64,000 nucleotides of DNA. Source: Lepisosteus oculatus (taxonomy: Eukaryota > Chordata > Actinopteri > Semionotiformes > Lepisosteidae). Below, in pieces: positions 12,225 through 24,088 of the stretch. A model generated the notes under the pieces. That model ran no database searches. It saw only the letters and a list, made by a program, of their open reading frames with translations, and had not been told where the DNA came from. Within the stretch, counting starts at the first letter, position 1, and every line of letters starts with the position of its first letter. A program made the translations under genes and the position numbers. Location of the stretch: contig NC_090696.1 in assembly GCF_040954835.1 (NCBI RefSeq), positions 76,693,722 through 76,757,721 of the forward strand, written 5' to 3'.

Positions 12225-12560
12225 GCAGCTGTGGCCCTGCCGGGGAGCCGTCCTCTGACTGCCCGCGCCGCGGACCCCGCCGGTGGGGGGCGGTGCCGCG
12301 CCAGAAAGACTCGGCTCTCCGCTCACGGTGGGCCCCTCACGCGACAGCCAATCACACCCGGGCCCGGCGAATGTCGCCTGCGGACCTCAAACGCAGATGC
12401 ACATGAGACAGCCCCAGACGCTAAATGCTTGCTCACCACTGACAAATGGTTAGGCAACTGGCTTTGACAAACACTGGAGCAGGCACTATTGTTTATCTTG
12501 TGCAGCTAAAAGCACCAGAGCCGATTGGCAGAGTGAGGGTGGAGGAGCCGAGAAGGGAGT
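12225..12560 (-). promoter_or_regulatory. SLC7A2: CpG-rich candidate SLC7A2 promoter / first exon
   Basis: A block of very high GC and CpG density at about 12225-12400, within AT-rich surroundings. It contains a GC-box-like GGGGGGCGG, an inverted CCAAT box (plus-strand AGCCAATCAC near 12345) and a second CCAAT (minus GCCAATCGG near 12520). A consensus minus-strand donor, CAGTG|GTGAGC, lies at 12436, about 3.2 kb upstream of the first coding exon. Promoter identity is inference; no transcript start can be seen. Confidence 0.45.
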
Positions 12561-13130
12561 AAGTGAGCAGATTCACATTGCACAATATTCCATTAGGCAG
12601 GAGAATCATGCAAACAGAGCACGGGAGGCAAGGGGCTGATCCGATGCATTCTGACAGCAAGAAAACACCGTCACCAGTTTCTCTGAAATGACGCTAGGGG
12701 AAACAAACTAAATGTTTAGGGCTCATTGGGTCTGTCAACATATTTTGATAATCAATGCATATGTAAAGGAACATATTACCTTAATGGTTTGGATCTAGAA
12801 CGATAAAATGAGACAAAAGAGGAAATTACTCCCCTTGAAATACATTTTCAACAGTACAGTATGTAACATAATAAAATCTATAACAAGAGTTTAACAATAT
12901 ACTGGACATATAATTAGAAGATATGTATTGTTGTACACAATATTCTATGTCAGTTTCTTAGGTTCGGTGTACTGTAGAGGTGTCCTATTGTACAGAACTT
13001 TTAAAACATTCACAATCCTAATATTTCAATTTGAAAAAAAAAATACACACTCAAAAAAATTACAGAAACTAGAAAACAAGGTAATAAAATATAGTTCACA
13101 TAGGTAGCTGCATCAATATGTGTAGGCTGC

Positions 13131-13290
13131 ACGGAAAAAAGTCAAGGTTTATTCCACGTTGAAAAGAGAAGAAAAGAAACGTTTCGACTGCGGAGCCTTC
13201 TTCATGTGTCACACCCGAAGAAGGCTCCACAGCTGAAACGCTGTGTTTCTTTTCTTTCTTTTCAGCAGGGAATAAACCTTTACTTGTTCC
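13131..13290. mobile_element. Penelope-like terminal inverted pair, diverged
   Basis: Two inverted copies of the same terminal sequence (arms about 13144-13204 and 13216-13281) around a short spacer. The right arm reads CGAAGAAGGCTCCACAGC, TGAAACGC and then CAGGGAATAAACCTTTACTT. It is a diverged relative of the perfect palindrome near 27.4 kb. Confidence 0.65.
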
Positions 13291-14649
13291 TAATAAAAAC
13301 ATATAGCCTTGTGTATTAAATAGCATCACGGTTGTTTAATCTTCTCTGGTCTCCACACAGCTGGTCACTGAAACTGTACGACAAAGCAAGATGGAGTATA
13401 AAAAAAAGTCATGTCTGCTCCCTGCACTTCTTAAACTGTAGCATTCTTCACACACAAAAATAAACTGTCTTAAGCTTTTTACTGGCAAGATACAGGTAAT
13501 GTATTTCAAGTAGGAATACACTCTACCCTGTCTTCTGATGAAAACCTTGAGGTGTTGAAGTTATGTTTCAATAATTACTTTGACTGAAGGCCCTGGTTTA
13601 AAGACAAGAAATTAATGCAATCCAGTGGCTGCTCACAAACTGCATCTCTACTCACAGCTTCCTACAGCTGGTCCAGACTGAAGTTAATCTAACAGCAGAA
13701 GCAGCTGATGGCACCAGGGACACCCGGCAAAACTGACAATCCCAAATTCTGATACCATTGCTACAATTGTTACACAACACTTCGGACAACATGGAATGAA
13801 ATATGCAGAAACCAAGCCATCTGTGACTTTGGAATATTTGTGAATTTCTTCTTAAATCACTGCGAGACGGGGCCTAGGAGTGCAAAATGTCGAAGTAAAA
13901 GATGCTACCGCAAGCTTTACAGTGAACTAGGAACTGAGTTTTGCATTTCATACACCAAGAACAAGCACTGGGATTCACAGTCACAACTTTGACAGAAACA
14001 TTTGATTTTATGCCCAGTGGCTTTTAATTCTATTATGACCAGCCCTCAAATACGGAGACAAGTTATAGAGAGAACAGCAAAGTTCCAAATTCTTGCTCTG
14101 GGGCACCATATCCTTCACGTTTTAGATAGAAAAGGGGCTTCCTGGTGCTGCGAAATTGCTAAAGAGTATCAATTCCGATTCTCCTTATAGTTAAGCAATT
14201 TTTGATACCTTAAGCCTTCGCCCCTTCCTAACAGCACTACCCCCAGTAGGGAAGAGGTTTTAGGCATGAGACTCCACATTGAAATGGTTTTCAACACGCT
14301 TTTCTTCTGGGTAAATGCGTTTGGCAGGACCCCAGGCTGCCGCTGTGTAAGAAAGAATGAAGCTGGACAGCAGCCTTCGGAGGCCTGACAAACGCAGTGG
14401 CTCCCAGCGTCGCGACGGTGCACTTCAAAGGACGAATGCCGACGCGCAGAAAGACGTGCAGCGGATTTTGGCAGCAGGTCCGTGTGAAACGCGGAGCCGT
14501 CCCGGGAACCGAAGTCTGGTTTGGAACTTGGACAGAGGACACAGTAACAGAAGGAAGGCCATTATGGCTTTGCAATATTTTCGCGCTACTTAATAGGCTT
14601 TCAGATTACTTTACCGCCACGGGTTTCCGATATTCCATGAGTCTGTTTA

Positions 14650-14910
14650 TTTGTTAAACTGATTGAACAGAAGGAAGGTTGCAAACGAGAGGCGGTCATT
14701 CAGCCCCTTTGCTAGTTTGCAGTTAATTGATCCAAGGATCTCATCCAGCTGTTTTTCTTTTTTGCTGGGTACTTCAGCAAAATGGCTGGGTAGCTTGTCC
14801 CATACTCCCACAACCCTCTGTGTAAAGAAGAGCCTCCTGTTCTCAGCTTTAGATGCACTTCCACATAGTTCAAACCTGTGTCCTATGGCCTCAGGCCGCT
14901 CTGCAGCCTG
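14650..14910 (-). mobile_element. degenerate LINE ORF2 C-terminal fragment
   Basis: Minus-strand reading contains [20 protein letters not shown] followed by KKEKQLDEILGS, close to the LINE reverse-transcriptase C-terminal consensus. Confidence 0.65.
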
Positions 14911-16717
14911 CATAAGAGAGAGGTATTTACTTCTGCTTTCTCCTCAAGTATAGTGGCATTCAAGCCTTTTGCTCAACCCACTGACATCTGTACTAAACCA
15001 GTATAATTATACCCTGAATCATAGTTCAGCTGGAAGCAGAACTGAAAAACTGACATGAAACAGACAAAGGGGAATGCTTTGGAATGCACAAGTGATCACT
15101 GGGATAACATCTAACTTATACAAACAGAATCTGCTTTAATGTTAATTTTCTGAAGATTACATCATGTGGCAGTGTCCCTGAATGTAAAAATTAATTTCCT
15201 ATTTAAAGGTGCAACATGTGGGACTTTTCTGAAGGGTGCAAGACATTATTAACCACAACAAGAAAAACAATCAGAACAAGAAATGTAGTTTCATTGAACA
15301 AGACAAATTCAAAACTTAATAAATCTGCTTAATAAATCAAACAGAAGCATGAATTCTGTGCTATCTATTCTAGTGCTTTATTACTAGTAAATTATCCTCA
15401 TAGGTTTTCTCTTCAGAGACTGAAACTTTATGCATGACCATTAGTAATATTGCACAACTTAAGCAACTGAATTTAGCAATTAAATGGATAAATGCTGGAG
15501 CTATTAAGCATGTTTATTCCCTTAATTTAACGAACCAAAACATTTTCATTTTGTGCTTCTGTGTTGGTGCTTGTCAAATCATTAATCAAAAGGGGAATGT
15601 TTTACTAAACCATCAAAGCACACTTAAAGGTTATTCCTAAAATTTCAGGTCTGTAATAAACTAGTAGGAAATGTGCTGACAGGACAGAGAGGTCTCGGCT
15701 GGAGCCGACGGAGCTTCACAAACAGCAACAGAATATGTGCAGCTGGTCTCAGCAGTTTTACTTAAGTTAAACAAAGAAGCCGAATGAACAGATAGAGCTG
15801 TGTTTGTCTTGCCTGATTGAGACAGCGAGAAATATACGCAGTGACCCACACTGCCTACCAGTGAAGTCAGGGGGGAACCTTCAAGAGAAAAGTTAATTAG
15901 TAAGAAAAAGAAATTTGAGGAAGTGCTTATAGAACATGGGGGGGGGATTTTGTGAAACAATGTGGGTAACTGAAGCGTACGAAATACTGTAACAATATAA
16001 CTGCAACACACAACAGTGTGTCCAGAAACACGCTTGGCTCTCAAGTGGCTCACAGCCAGCAATGGGTGCCCAGGTGTCACCAGGTCGAGTCTAGGCCATG
16101 ACACTAGCTGACAAGGACTGAGCAGGAAGGCACAAAATCAGCAGAGCACGACCTGGGTAGGGCAGGGAACCGCGGACCAGGGTCCTCCCTGTTGTTGGCA
16201 GAAGAGTGAGCCTGTGATGTCTGGAGAACCTGCAAGCTTGACGCACTGGTTGGGGAAGACACAGGCACACCACAGCTCCGCGCTCTCCCACACACACCAC
16301 TGCTCTGTACGCGGAGGAGAAATGGCGCCAGTACCCAGGGCCCCTAAAGCTGGACCACTGCATCTCAGCTCATCACAGTCATGGGTCAGAAGCCACCGAT
16401 TCTTGTGGCTTTCAAGTTCCCCCGCTCATCTCTGCATCCAGTTACAAGCTTTCCGGAGCTTCAGGCGAACCCACTGTTGCCTGGCTTGGCTGGCGCAGCG
16501 TCCTCGGACAACGGCGACAGCCGGCGGGGTTTGGGGAGCCGGTATCATGAGCGGAGTCGCAAGGGATTGAAGAACAGCGCCGCCGGGATGCAGCTGCCAC
16601 CCTTCATGCACTCCAGTGCAAGCGTAAGCAACCACACTTCCCGGGCGGTATGTTGAGTAGCGCCCTCAGGCTCACGTGGGTATGCGCCCTCGCCGCTGCC
16701 GCCTCAGGTCAGCCCCC

Positions 16718-16789
16718 CCACCAATGGGGACTCGAACCCGGGCCTCCGGAGTCACTCAACAGGGACCCAGCCGGCTGAGCTAAAGGGAG
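16718..16789 (-). mobile_element. tRNA-like SINE head (A and B boxes)
   Basis: On the minus strand a perfect A box (TAGCTCAGCCGG, 16782-16771) and a perfect B box (GGTTCGAGTCC, 16738-16728) are 32 nt apart. The acceptor stem cannot be closed and the T stem pairs only partly. This is therefore a tRNA-derived SINE head or tRNA pseudogene, not a functional tRNA. It sits within a GC-rich block at about 16480-16910. Confidence 0.55.
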
Positions 16790-16899
16790 ATCTCCCCTCA
16801 GCCCGACCGCTGCGGCCCCTGCTATTCACAGGGAAGGGCGGTGACGTCACCGCGCTGGTAAGCCGGCTCTCGCAACCTGTAATGCCGGCCGCCTGCGTC

Positions 16900-19800
16900 A
16901 CAGTCGCTGTGGTGTGATTAAGCAGCCTGTTCACAACTCCGTCTGAGACAGCCAACATCCCTCAAGTTTCTCTCCAGCTGACTTTTCTGGCGGAGAGCAG
17001 GGATGGAAATAACAAGCCGCTCAGAGCAGAAGTCACTCTCACCTCTGCCAGTAAGGCGTGTGGAGATTGCAGCATGTTGAGAGATGAATGGATCTGATGT
17101 CTGGGCACGCTGGAGGAGTGCAGGAGTCTTCTCGAGCAGCAAGCCTGTCTTTGACAACTAGCATTTCCAGTTTGGGTGGTCATATAATGAATGGGAAGCA
17201 ATTCCACATTTTAAAATAAAATGGCATTCGGCTCTGCACTGTGATTTATACCTCAACATCCAGTGCAATGATAAAATTCCTTCATTCCAATCAGTCACTG
17301 AATAACATAAATGTGATCTGGTCTCATGTTACCAGACTGAGCTCTTTGAAAGGGAGCTCTCTTTTTATCACAAATACTTACAAAGGCTTAATGTATACAA
17401 GCCATAACACTGGTAAAATGTTGTTATGAAATATCAGGACAAAATCCCTGGAACATACATGCAAAGCACTATGAAGCACAGGATATTAAAAGAGAAACAT
17501 AAACCAACACAGCCTGAGGGTTCTTGTGAAACTCCTTATCTATTAGAAGATCGGAGAAGCCCTTACATGCTCAACTGCAGAAAGAGGGATTTTACCCCAG
17601 TAATAGGAAACACACCTATTTTTAAAGGTACACACCTAAAGACACTGAGGTTACTAAGTAACTTTCAAGTTATGCAACACGAAAATCCCACTGACAACCA
17701 TTTGAATATTTTAACATGCATCTTCTAGTTTTAAATTTGCAATTCTGCAATTTCCGTCATGGGATCAATAAAGTATCTATCTATCTAAAACTTTGGGGCA
17801 CTCCACCTCTTGACTATCAATCAGAAAATGTAAAATGATGACCTTAAAACAAACACTAAGATGAAACATTCTATACAATATACAGTAGGATGCACTTCTT
17901 AGTTGCTGTATTAGAAAACTGGATTACCTGGAATGATATATAATGTATATACTGTTTTAAATTTTGACTCCAGTAAATACACTCAGAAAACTGCTTGTCA
18001 ACTCCAGTCAATTCATGGTAAATAATCAAAGGCATCCTTGGCTTCAAAGAAGCCCCAGTAAATCTCTCATGCTTTATGGTGCAAAACAAACCAGAGCTCA
18101 ACAGCGATATTATCAGCAAGACACTGTAAAAGCAAATCACACAACCTAAATGCAGCCATAACACTCAATGCCACTTTAAAAGCAGCTCTTTAGAACAATC
18201 GCAGTTATGGTCCTTCCTAGATTAGAAGTCTAGACTTCAATCAGCTTTAGCAAAGCTTGTATAAATTTAACATCCAGACATATTAGTTCCAAGAACATGA
18301 GCCAATTTGCTATAAAGAACAACTCCATGTATTGTGAAACAGCCTTTGTTTACCTACTTTAAACAAACTATACAACATCTAAAGACCAGTATTTGTAAAA
18401 ATACATGATTCCAAAGACAAAATAAAACTGTAAAATAATATCCTGTGAATCAGGGAAAATTACATGTTCAGCTTTATCCCAACTATAATCGCTGTCATAC
18501 TTAGGCAATCTAGTTGTCCATCTTTGTGGAAGACAAGGGACACACATAAATACCTGTTCATCCTCCAAAGAGGGAAATGTTCAATTGCAGCTAATCCACA
18601 AACTCATATTATCACATGCAATAACACATTTGCCCCCGGACACCTCCTTAGGAAACACTGTCTTAAGACAGGGAAATGGCACATGCTGATTCACTCTTCA
18701 GTTAGTGATCCAAGTTCAGTGTGTAGTGGAGTGAACTCATTGGTGACGAAATAAAGTACTGCTGTACTGTGCTGAAGAACTGGGCAAGTTACTGAAACAG
18801 CAGTGAACAACGCAGCACTTCACTGCAGCAAATTACGTCACTGCTAGACCTTCTCCATTTTCATCATAACCCCAGCACACCACTGACATCCTGCTCGGCT
18901 TCATCACTGATACAGCATCATTCATACAATAATGTTGTCCAACATAGGTATTGACTGATGGCTGCGTATCACAGTACCTATTTGGATCATTGTGTAGCTG
19001 CTGGTCTGTCCAGCCGTCCGGGCCGAAGAGAGTGCTGGAGGCGCTGGTTCTGTTAACGTCACACACCCAGTCTAAGCCCTTCGGTCTGTGGCAAGCAGGA
19101 GTGGGCAGAGACTCGACCCACCTCGGCCCGACGAGGACGTGACCCATAACTGCGTCAGCAGTGTAGTGGCTTTAACAATTTAACACATTTGCACATTCAC
19201 AACGTCTCAGAAGAAACGAACCACGAGGCGTGGAAAAGATCTTTCCCTTGCGTGTACACCTGGCACTGCACGGAAACTGTGGTGCACATGTTGTTCGGGT
19301 GATGGTTCTGAGGCACAAGCTTTAACAAAATATTACAGGCCAGGCGATCACGGCGTTCTTGATGTATGCTGCAGATTGTTTGCTGGTTTAATCTCTAACC
19401 TGACAAAAATCAGGATTTTACACTCCCAAGAAAGCAGGCAAATTACAGGAGCATAAATAGCACTCAGACAGAAGATCCAGAAAATGTTTCTTTTTACGAT
19501 AGCCCCCTCTCCCTCCTCAAGTACAAGTTCCCGAAATGGTACAAGCTCAAAAGTTCAATGTGGATTAATTAAATCTTAATATTTTTTTTTCATTTACTTA
19601 TAAGCCCACTCCACACAACATTTTATTTCCTATTATACCCTTGGTGCCAGCTCATCATCCCTTCAAATGCTCATTTTATTAAAAATAACAACTCATGCAA
19701 CTTTTTGATTTACGACAAATACTGTTTACTCTCATTATCGGATTCAGAATGTTTCATTTAATCCACGAAAGGAACAATCCATGGAGGCAATGCTACCCCA

Positions 19801-20176
19801 GATGACTCTGTTCCTTATTTAAGATTGTTTAAGATGTCCCAGCTCGGGAGTGCCCAGTCTCAGGAAGTGGGCTTGTTATTCAATCCCCATGGCACAGGCC
19901 TGCCTTGAGCCTTGGTATCTAGATTGCGAGACTCACCCTACCGTCCAAACACGCTGCCTTTGCCGGAGGAGCCGCAAGCAAATTGTGAAGGTATTAAAAA
20001 TCTTGCAGGAAGGACTGGCTCCCAGACTGCACAGTCACGCCTCATTAACAGCGAGTTCTCAGCTCTGCAGGGAGCGTTTCCGCACCAGTCTCTTCATCAT
20101 CATCATCATCATCATCTCTTCAGAGGCCAGGATTCTGGGCCACAAGGTGGGCAAATGCAGATGTACCCTTGAGAAG
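16900..20176. other. intergenic interval with repeat tail and minus-strand exon-like frames
   Basis: Contains a fish LINE/SINE tail near 17735-17795 (GGGATCAATAAAG followed by TATC units). A 104-codon minus-strand reading frame at 18833-19147, richer in GC than its surroundings, is discussed in the findings. No product was assigned. Confidence 0.35.
20094..20116 (+). repeat. (TCA)n microsatellite
   Basis: Seven uninterrupted TCA units plus TC. Confidence 0.9.
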
Positions 20177-20587
20177 TGTTACGCCACGCCCCTGGAGGAC
20201 TCGGCATTCCACCTTGAATTCCAACACAGTCCCCAATTAGCCAATTCATCCCAGCTTATTGAGTGCTGCTTCACAGTCTCCCCTGCGCTCAGTCTTAGGG
20301 CTCTTCCTGGCTAGAGCTACTCCTATTCTTGCAATTACTTTCTACTTGGTTTTTTGGCTTCCTGATCCTTGTTTGTTTTTCGACCACGTCTCCTGGTGTT
20401 TTGGTTTTGGTACTTTGATTCTCGCTCTGGTTTCGACTCTCGGCTTCCTCACGGCATCACTTCTGGTTTTGTACTTTTGCACTGGCTTGTCTACCCTCGG
20501 TTTTCGGACCTCGGATTTTTCTACCGACTACGCTTCTGGAGATTGCCCTGGTTTTCTGCATAGAGTCCTCACTACTAACCCGTAACA
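20177..20587. mobile_element. solo LTR with perfect 5-bp target-site duplication
   Basis: 411 bp starting TGTTACG and ending CGTAACA, a perfect 7-bp terminal inverted repeat. It is flanked by AGAAG at 20172-20176 and AGAAG at 20588-20592. The body is TTGG/TCGG-rich, typical of fish LTRs. No internal retroelement sequence is present. Confidence 0.82.
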
Positions 20588-21264
20588 AGAAGGACCCTCC
20601 ACCCAAACTGCTTCACTCCATGGTCTGCTGGGTCCTCTCCTGTTCGTCACTGCAAATGAGAATTGGCACTCAATCGAAATTTCGGGTTAAATAAAGGATT
20701 AAAAAAATCCTAGGTGCTAACAGGTCTCAAGTTCACTGAAACACAATGGATGCACAACAGTGATCCATAAAGGAAAATCATCATAGTGGCCAAGGGCTAC
20801 TGGGGAGTTAAACTTGTTCAATGTCATGTCTAACTTGCACTTGAATTCTTTCAGAAACTCCACAAGCTGATGTGCCGATGACTTAGTTACTCTTCAGATC
20901 TGTTCACAGAGAAGAATTGGTATGAAATTGTGATGCTTCACGCTTCCTGGTAGTAATTCACCTATGGGCTTAGCTACAGTAGGTAATTTCCAACCCTTAA
21001 ACAATAAAATCTTCAAAACCTCTGGCTGTTTTTTAGTTTACGTATGAAATACCCTGGCAGAAAGCAGTATGTAAATGACCTTTAACAACATTAATATTGT
21101 CAAATATCAAAACTACAAGAAACCCCAATTCTGTCAATATGCAATTTCAACCGAACATCATAAACATGAATTCTTCAGTTTATGAAAGCAATTTTTCAGT
21201 AGATTAAGTGCAACAAATAAAGCAAAATAAATTTTGAGACAGACCTGACCTTTTAGGTACATAA

Positions 21265-21510
21265 ACCAGGTTACAAATGAGAGGAGGCCATTGGATATGT
21301 GTAGATCATTTCATTAGTAGGATCTAACTAATCTGAGCATCTCAACCAGCCGTTTCTTGACAGATGCCCGGGCTTTGACTTCAACAACATGGATAGGCTG
21401 CTTGTCCCAACCCTAAACAACCCTAAAAACGTGCCTTCTGTTCTCAGCTTTAAATGTAGTTCCCACTTCACCGGTATTTCAGAAGAATTCCGTTGTGCTG
21501 ATTTAGGGCT
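21265..21510 (-). mobile_element. degenerate LINE ORF2 C-terminal fragment
   Basis: Plus-strand blocks GAGAGGAGGCCATTGG and CTTCAACAACATGG, and a diverged CCTTCTGTTCTCAGCTTTAA, are the antisense of the same LINE C-terminal repeat found elsewhere in the window. The reading frame is heavily broken. Confidence 0.5.
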
Positions 21511-22489
21511 TACAAGCAAATATATATGAAATTATTTAAAACTACAGTTGCAAAAAAAGTGACAGATAATATTCTCTCATTTTTTAACGGATGTAAAATA
21601 TGAATAACGTGAAGCTTCTAAATGATGTACATTGCGTGGGATTATTGCAGGTGCTCAGAGTCTACAGGTGCATCGAGGCTGTTACGCCTGCTTTGTCAAG
21701 CAGAAGAAACTCATACGATCAACAAGTGACAGCGAATGCAGATGTTTCACTCAAGGACGTCCTCAAACAAATTCTGACCACTCAGTGATTGTAAACAAAT
21801 TCTGAAACAGCTCCCAACTATTAACCCAAATGTCCCGCATGGGTAACATTGGCAAGATACTGCCGTCGCTGTGAACTTTCTTTTTATGCTGTTCAGCACA
21901 TTAAGCAGGAAAAAAATGTTTACCCTTTAAGATTGTGCTGATGACAACACTGTCTTTTCTAGGTTTTATCTTAAAGCTTTTTAAAACAGCAGGTGCAGTC
22001 CTACTGTATTAAATAAAGTGTTAAAAAACAGATTGCATTTCTTATTTCTTATTCGTTTTTGAGACTGTCCACAATTTTTTTAGAATTCAATTTGTATGCA
22101 TAATATTTTGCACATTTTATACACTGTCCTTGGAATCCTGCCCTGTCCCATTGCTTATCACGACACTATGGGAGGTGCAGTGATGACAGATGACCATCGA
22201 TCAAGTGCTCATAACATGACAGAACATTACATCACAACGTCACATAACATCAGAAGGGCAGCATGTGGAATATAGACCCTAGTCATACTGTAGGTCTTTT
22301 GTTTTTAGGAAGTTTTTGATTACATGAAATTGTGTCGGACTTAAGATGAACGGGTTCTGTTTCCCCAGTTAAAACACTAAAACTCTGCAATTAAGAAACA
22401 GGGTGAATTGCTTTTCAGTCCTCAGTCAGCTTGACCTTTTCAGCTTGAAGTCACAGCTTCTAACTCCAGATCCCCTCTCATGGGCATTT

Positions 22490-22690
22490 CAGCCCTGCAT
22501 TTCTTGCCTGTTTGGTAGATAGTAGCGCGTTGAGCTGAGAATCTCCTCCAGCTGCTTCTTGAAAGACACCAGAGATTCGGCTTCACTGACGTGGCTGGGT
22601 AGTTTGAAACCCCCAACCTCCTGTTCTCAGTCAGAAAAGCACGTCCACTGTAACTGTGTCACTTTCATTTAAAGTGCAATATATACTCAA
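22490..22690 (-). mobile_element. degenerate LINE ORF2 C-terminal fragment
   Basis: Shares CTCCAGCTGCTTCTTGAAAG, CACTGACGTGGCTGGGTAGT and CCTCCTGTTCTCAG with the other copies, in antisense orientation. Confidence 0.5.
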
Positions 22691-22739
22691 TGAAATAAAC
22701 TACGGTTTATGTATAAAATTAAATTAAAAGTTAAGTAAC

Positions 22740-22990
22740 ATACCAGAGCCCTTCCTGCTCCCCGGACAGCACTCATCCTGGTTTCTCTAGTGTTAAGAAG
22801 ACTAGACGGCACATTGCTGACCAACACGGGGTTAATCCCCCCAGCAATGCTGGTCCCCACCTACACAGCTGGGTGGACTGGAGCAACTGGGGTAAAGAAC
22901 CTCAAGCTAGAACAGCAACGTCTGCAGCAGGAGCTTGAACCCACAACCCCGCAGGTTGCCTGCCTGCCATGCTAGAACATCCCCACCCAA
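22740..22990 (-). repeat. fish SINE-like repeat (unclassified)
   Basis: Contains CTACACAGCTGGGTGGACTG, AGCTTGAACCCACAACC and GCAGGTTGCCTGCC. A related but shorter block occurs at about 42985-43120. The TTGAACCCACAACC core looks like a degenerate B box. Confidence 0.4.
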
Positions 22991-23978
22991 TTAAAACAAG
23001 CTGTGCGTAACGCGTGACTCCTGAGGAAAGTGCACCGTGTGTGGACTGCACCAGCGATCATTAGCGCGTCCTGGAGGGGTGGGAAACAAGGAAGATGGAA
23101 ACAAAAAAGGGAGGAAAAATGTCAACGTCACCAACTGGAAAAAAAAATGGCATATCTTGGCACCGTAGTGTGACAAACTGCATACGGGTGCTGGGGTTCG
23201 TGTTTCACACACAAAACTGCTGCTTGTATTTAGAAGGACTCATTTAAAGAACGTGAACAAAAGGTGTTAATGCAGGTATGAGAAGAAGATTCGTTTTGTG
23301 TATGAGTCCTGGATATTTTCAGGTCCCCGCTGTGTTGGTTTTTACTGAAACTATTCTTTCAGAGTGTAGCTGTGTCTTACTGTTTAAGAGTTCTCACTGA
23401 GGACACCACCGTGGCTACAGAAAAGTTTGTTGATCACAATAGAGAATGTCTTTGGACCACATCATACATTCGTACGATTACTTAATCTGAATCCAATGGG
23501 GTAAGTCTGCCAAGGTAGGGCTTAATACAAACCCTTCTAGCAAAGCAAAGGGATGAATATGAAAAGCGCCACCTATAAAATATGGAAGAGTATTCCTGAT
23601 TCAGTGACCAGAAACTACTCTGAACTGACGAGAGCTGAGCAAATATGAAACACATCTATTTGTTAATGTTTGCCACAAAGAAACTAAAAGCGTATTTCCA
23701 ACTTTATCATGTTTTAACGCTCCTGTATAAATGCCTCTGATTACAAAACTGAATAACAGGCTGGCCCCTGGCATTTGTTATTCTGAACTGTCAAGAGCAT
23801 GGTCAAACGAGATAAAGGAAGTCTGCTGTTGTTTCAAGCACGCTGTTTGAGGCCTCGGACTCAGCACATCTTTCATACCTATTTTTCTCTCATTTCAGAT
23901 GATTCTCAAAACAAATGAGGGGCCATCTGTTGCTGAACAAAAATGTTTAGTTAAACTAAGCAGAAATTATTTACTCAC

Positions 23979-24088
23979 TGATGCCTGGCAGGCCTTTTAC
24001 ACTTTCTCTGACGATGTACCTCTGATATATCCACAGTCCAAACAGCTCCATGAGAGTGCTGAAAACAAACACGGTGTACTGTATCACC
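23979..24088 (-). other. unassigned exon-like ORF with membrane segment
   Basis: Minus-strand 110-nt interval between a good acceptor (TTTTGTGTTTTTAG) and a consensus donor (ATCA|GTGAGTA). One frame is open throughout and contains VIQYTVFVFSTLMELFGLWI and then YQRYIVRESVKGLPG, which looks like a signal anchor or transmembrane segment with a basic flank. The exon would start at codon position 3 and end in phase 1. I do not recognise the protein. It could be an exon of an uncharacterised gene between SLC7A2 and MTMR7, a pseudogene, or chance. Confidence 0.3.

Larger units (their letters stand above)
12561..16500. other. intergenic/upstream interval, no gene recognised
   Basis: Besides the Penelope-like pair and the LINE fragment listed separately, I see only AT-rich sequence with short chance reading frames. 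A GGGGGGG tract occurs near 15940. Confidence 0.4.
20593..23978. other. intergenic interval, repeats only
   Basis: AT-rich DNA. The LINE fragments at 21265 and 22490 and the SINE-like block at 22740 are listed separately; nothing else was recognised. Confidence 0.35.

Noticed and set aside
11796-12467. 223-codon plus-strand ORF
   Set aside because: Runs through AT-rich then CpG-rich DNA with no domain pattern; its length follows from the CpG-rich block lacking stops.
16718-16789. Functional tRNA gene
   Set aside because: Acceptor stem does not pair and T stem is incomplete despite good A and B boxes.
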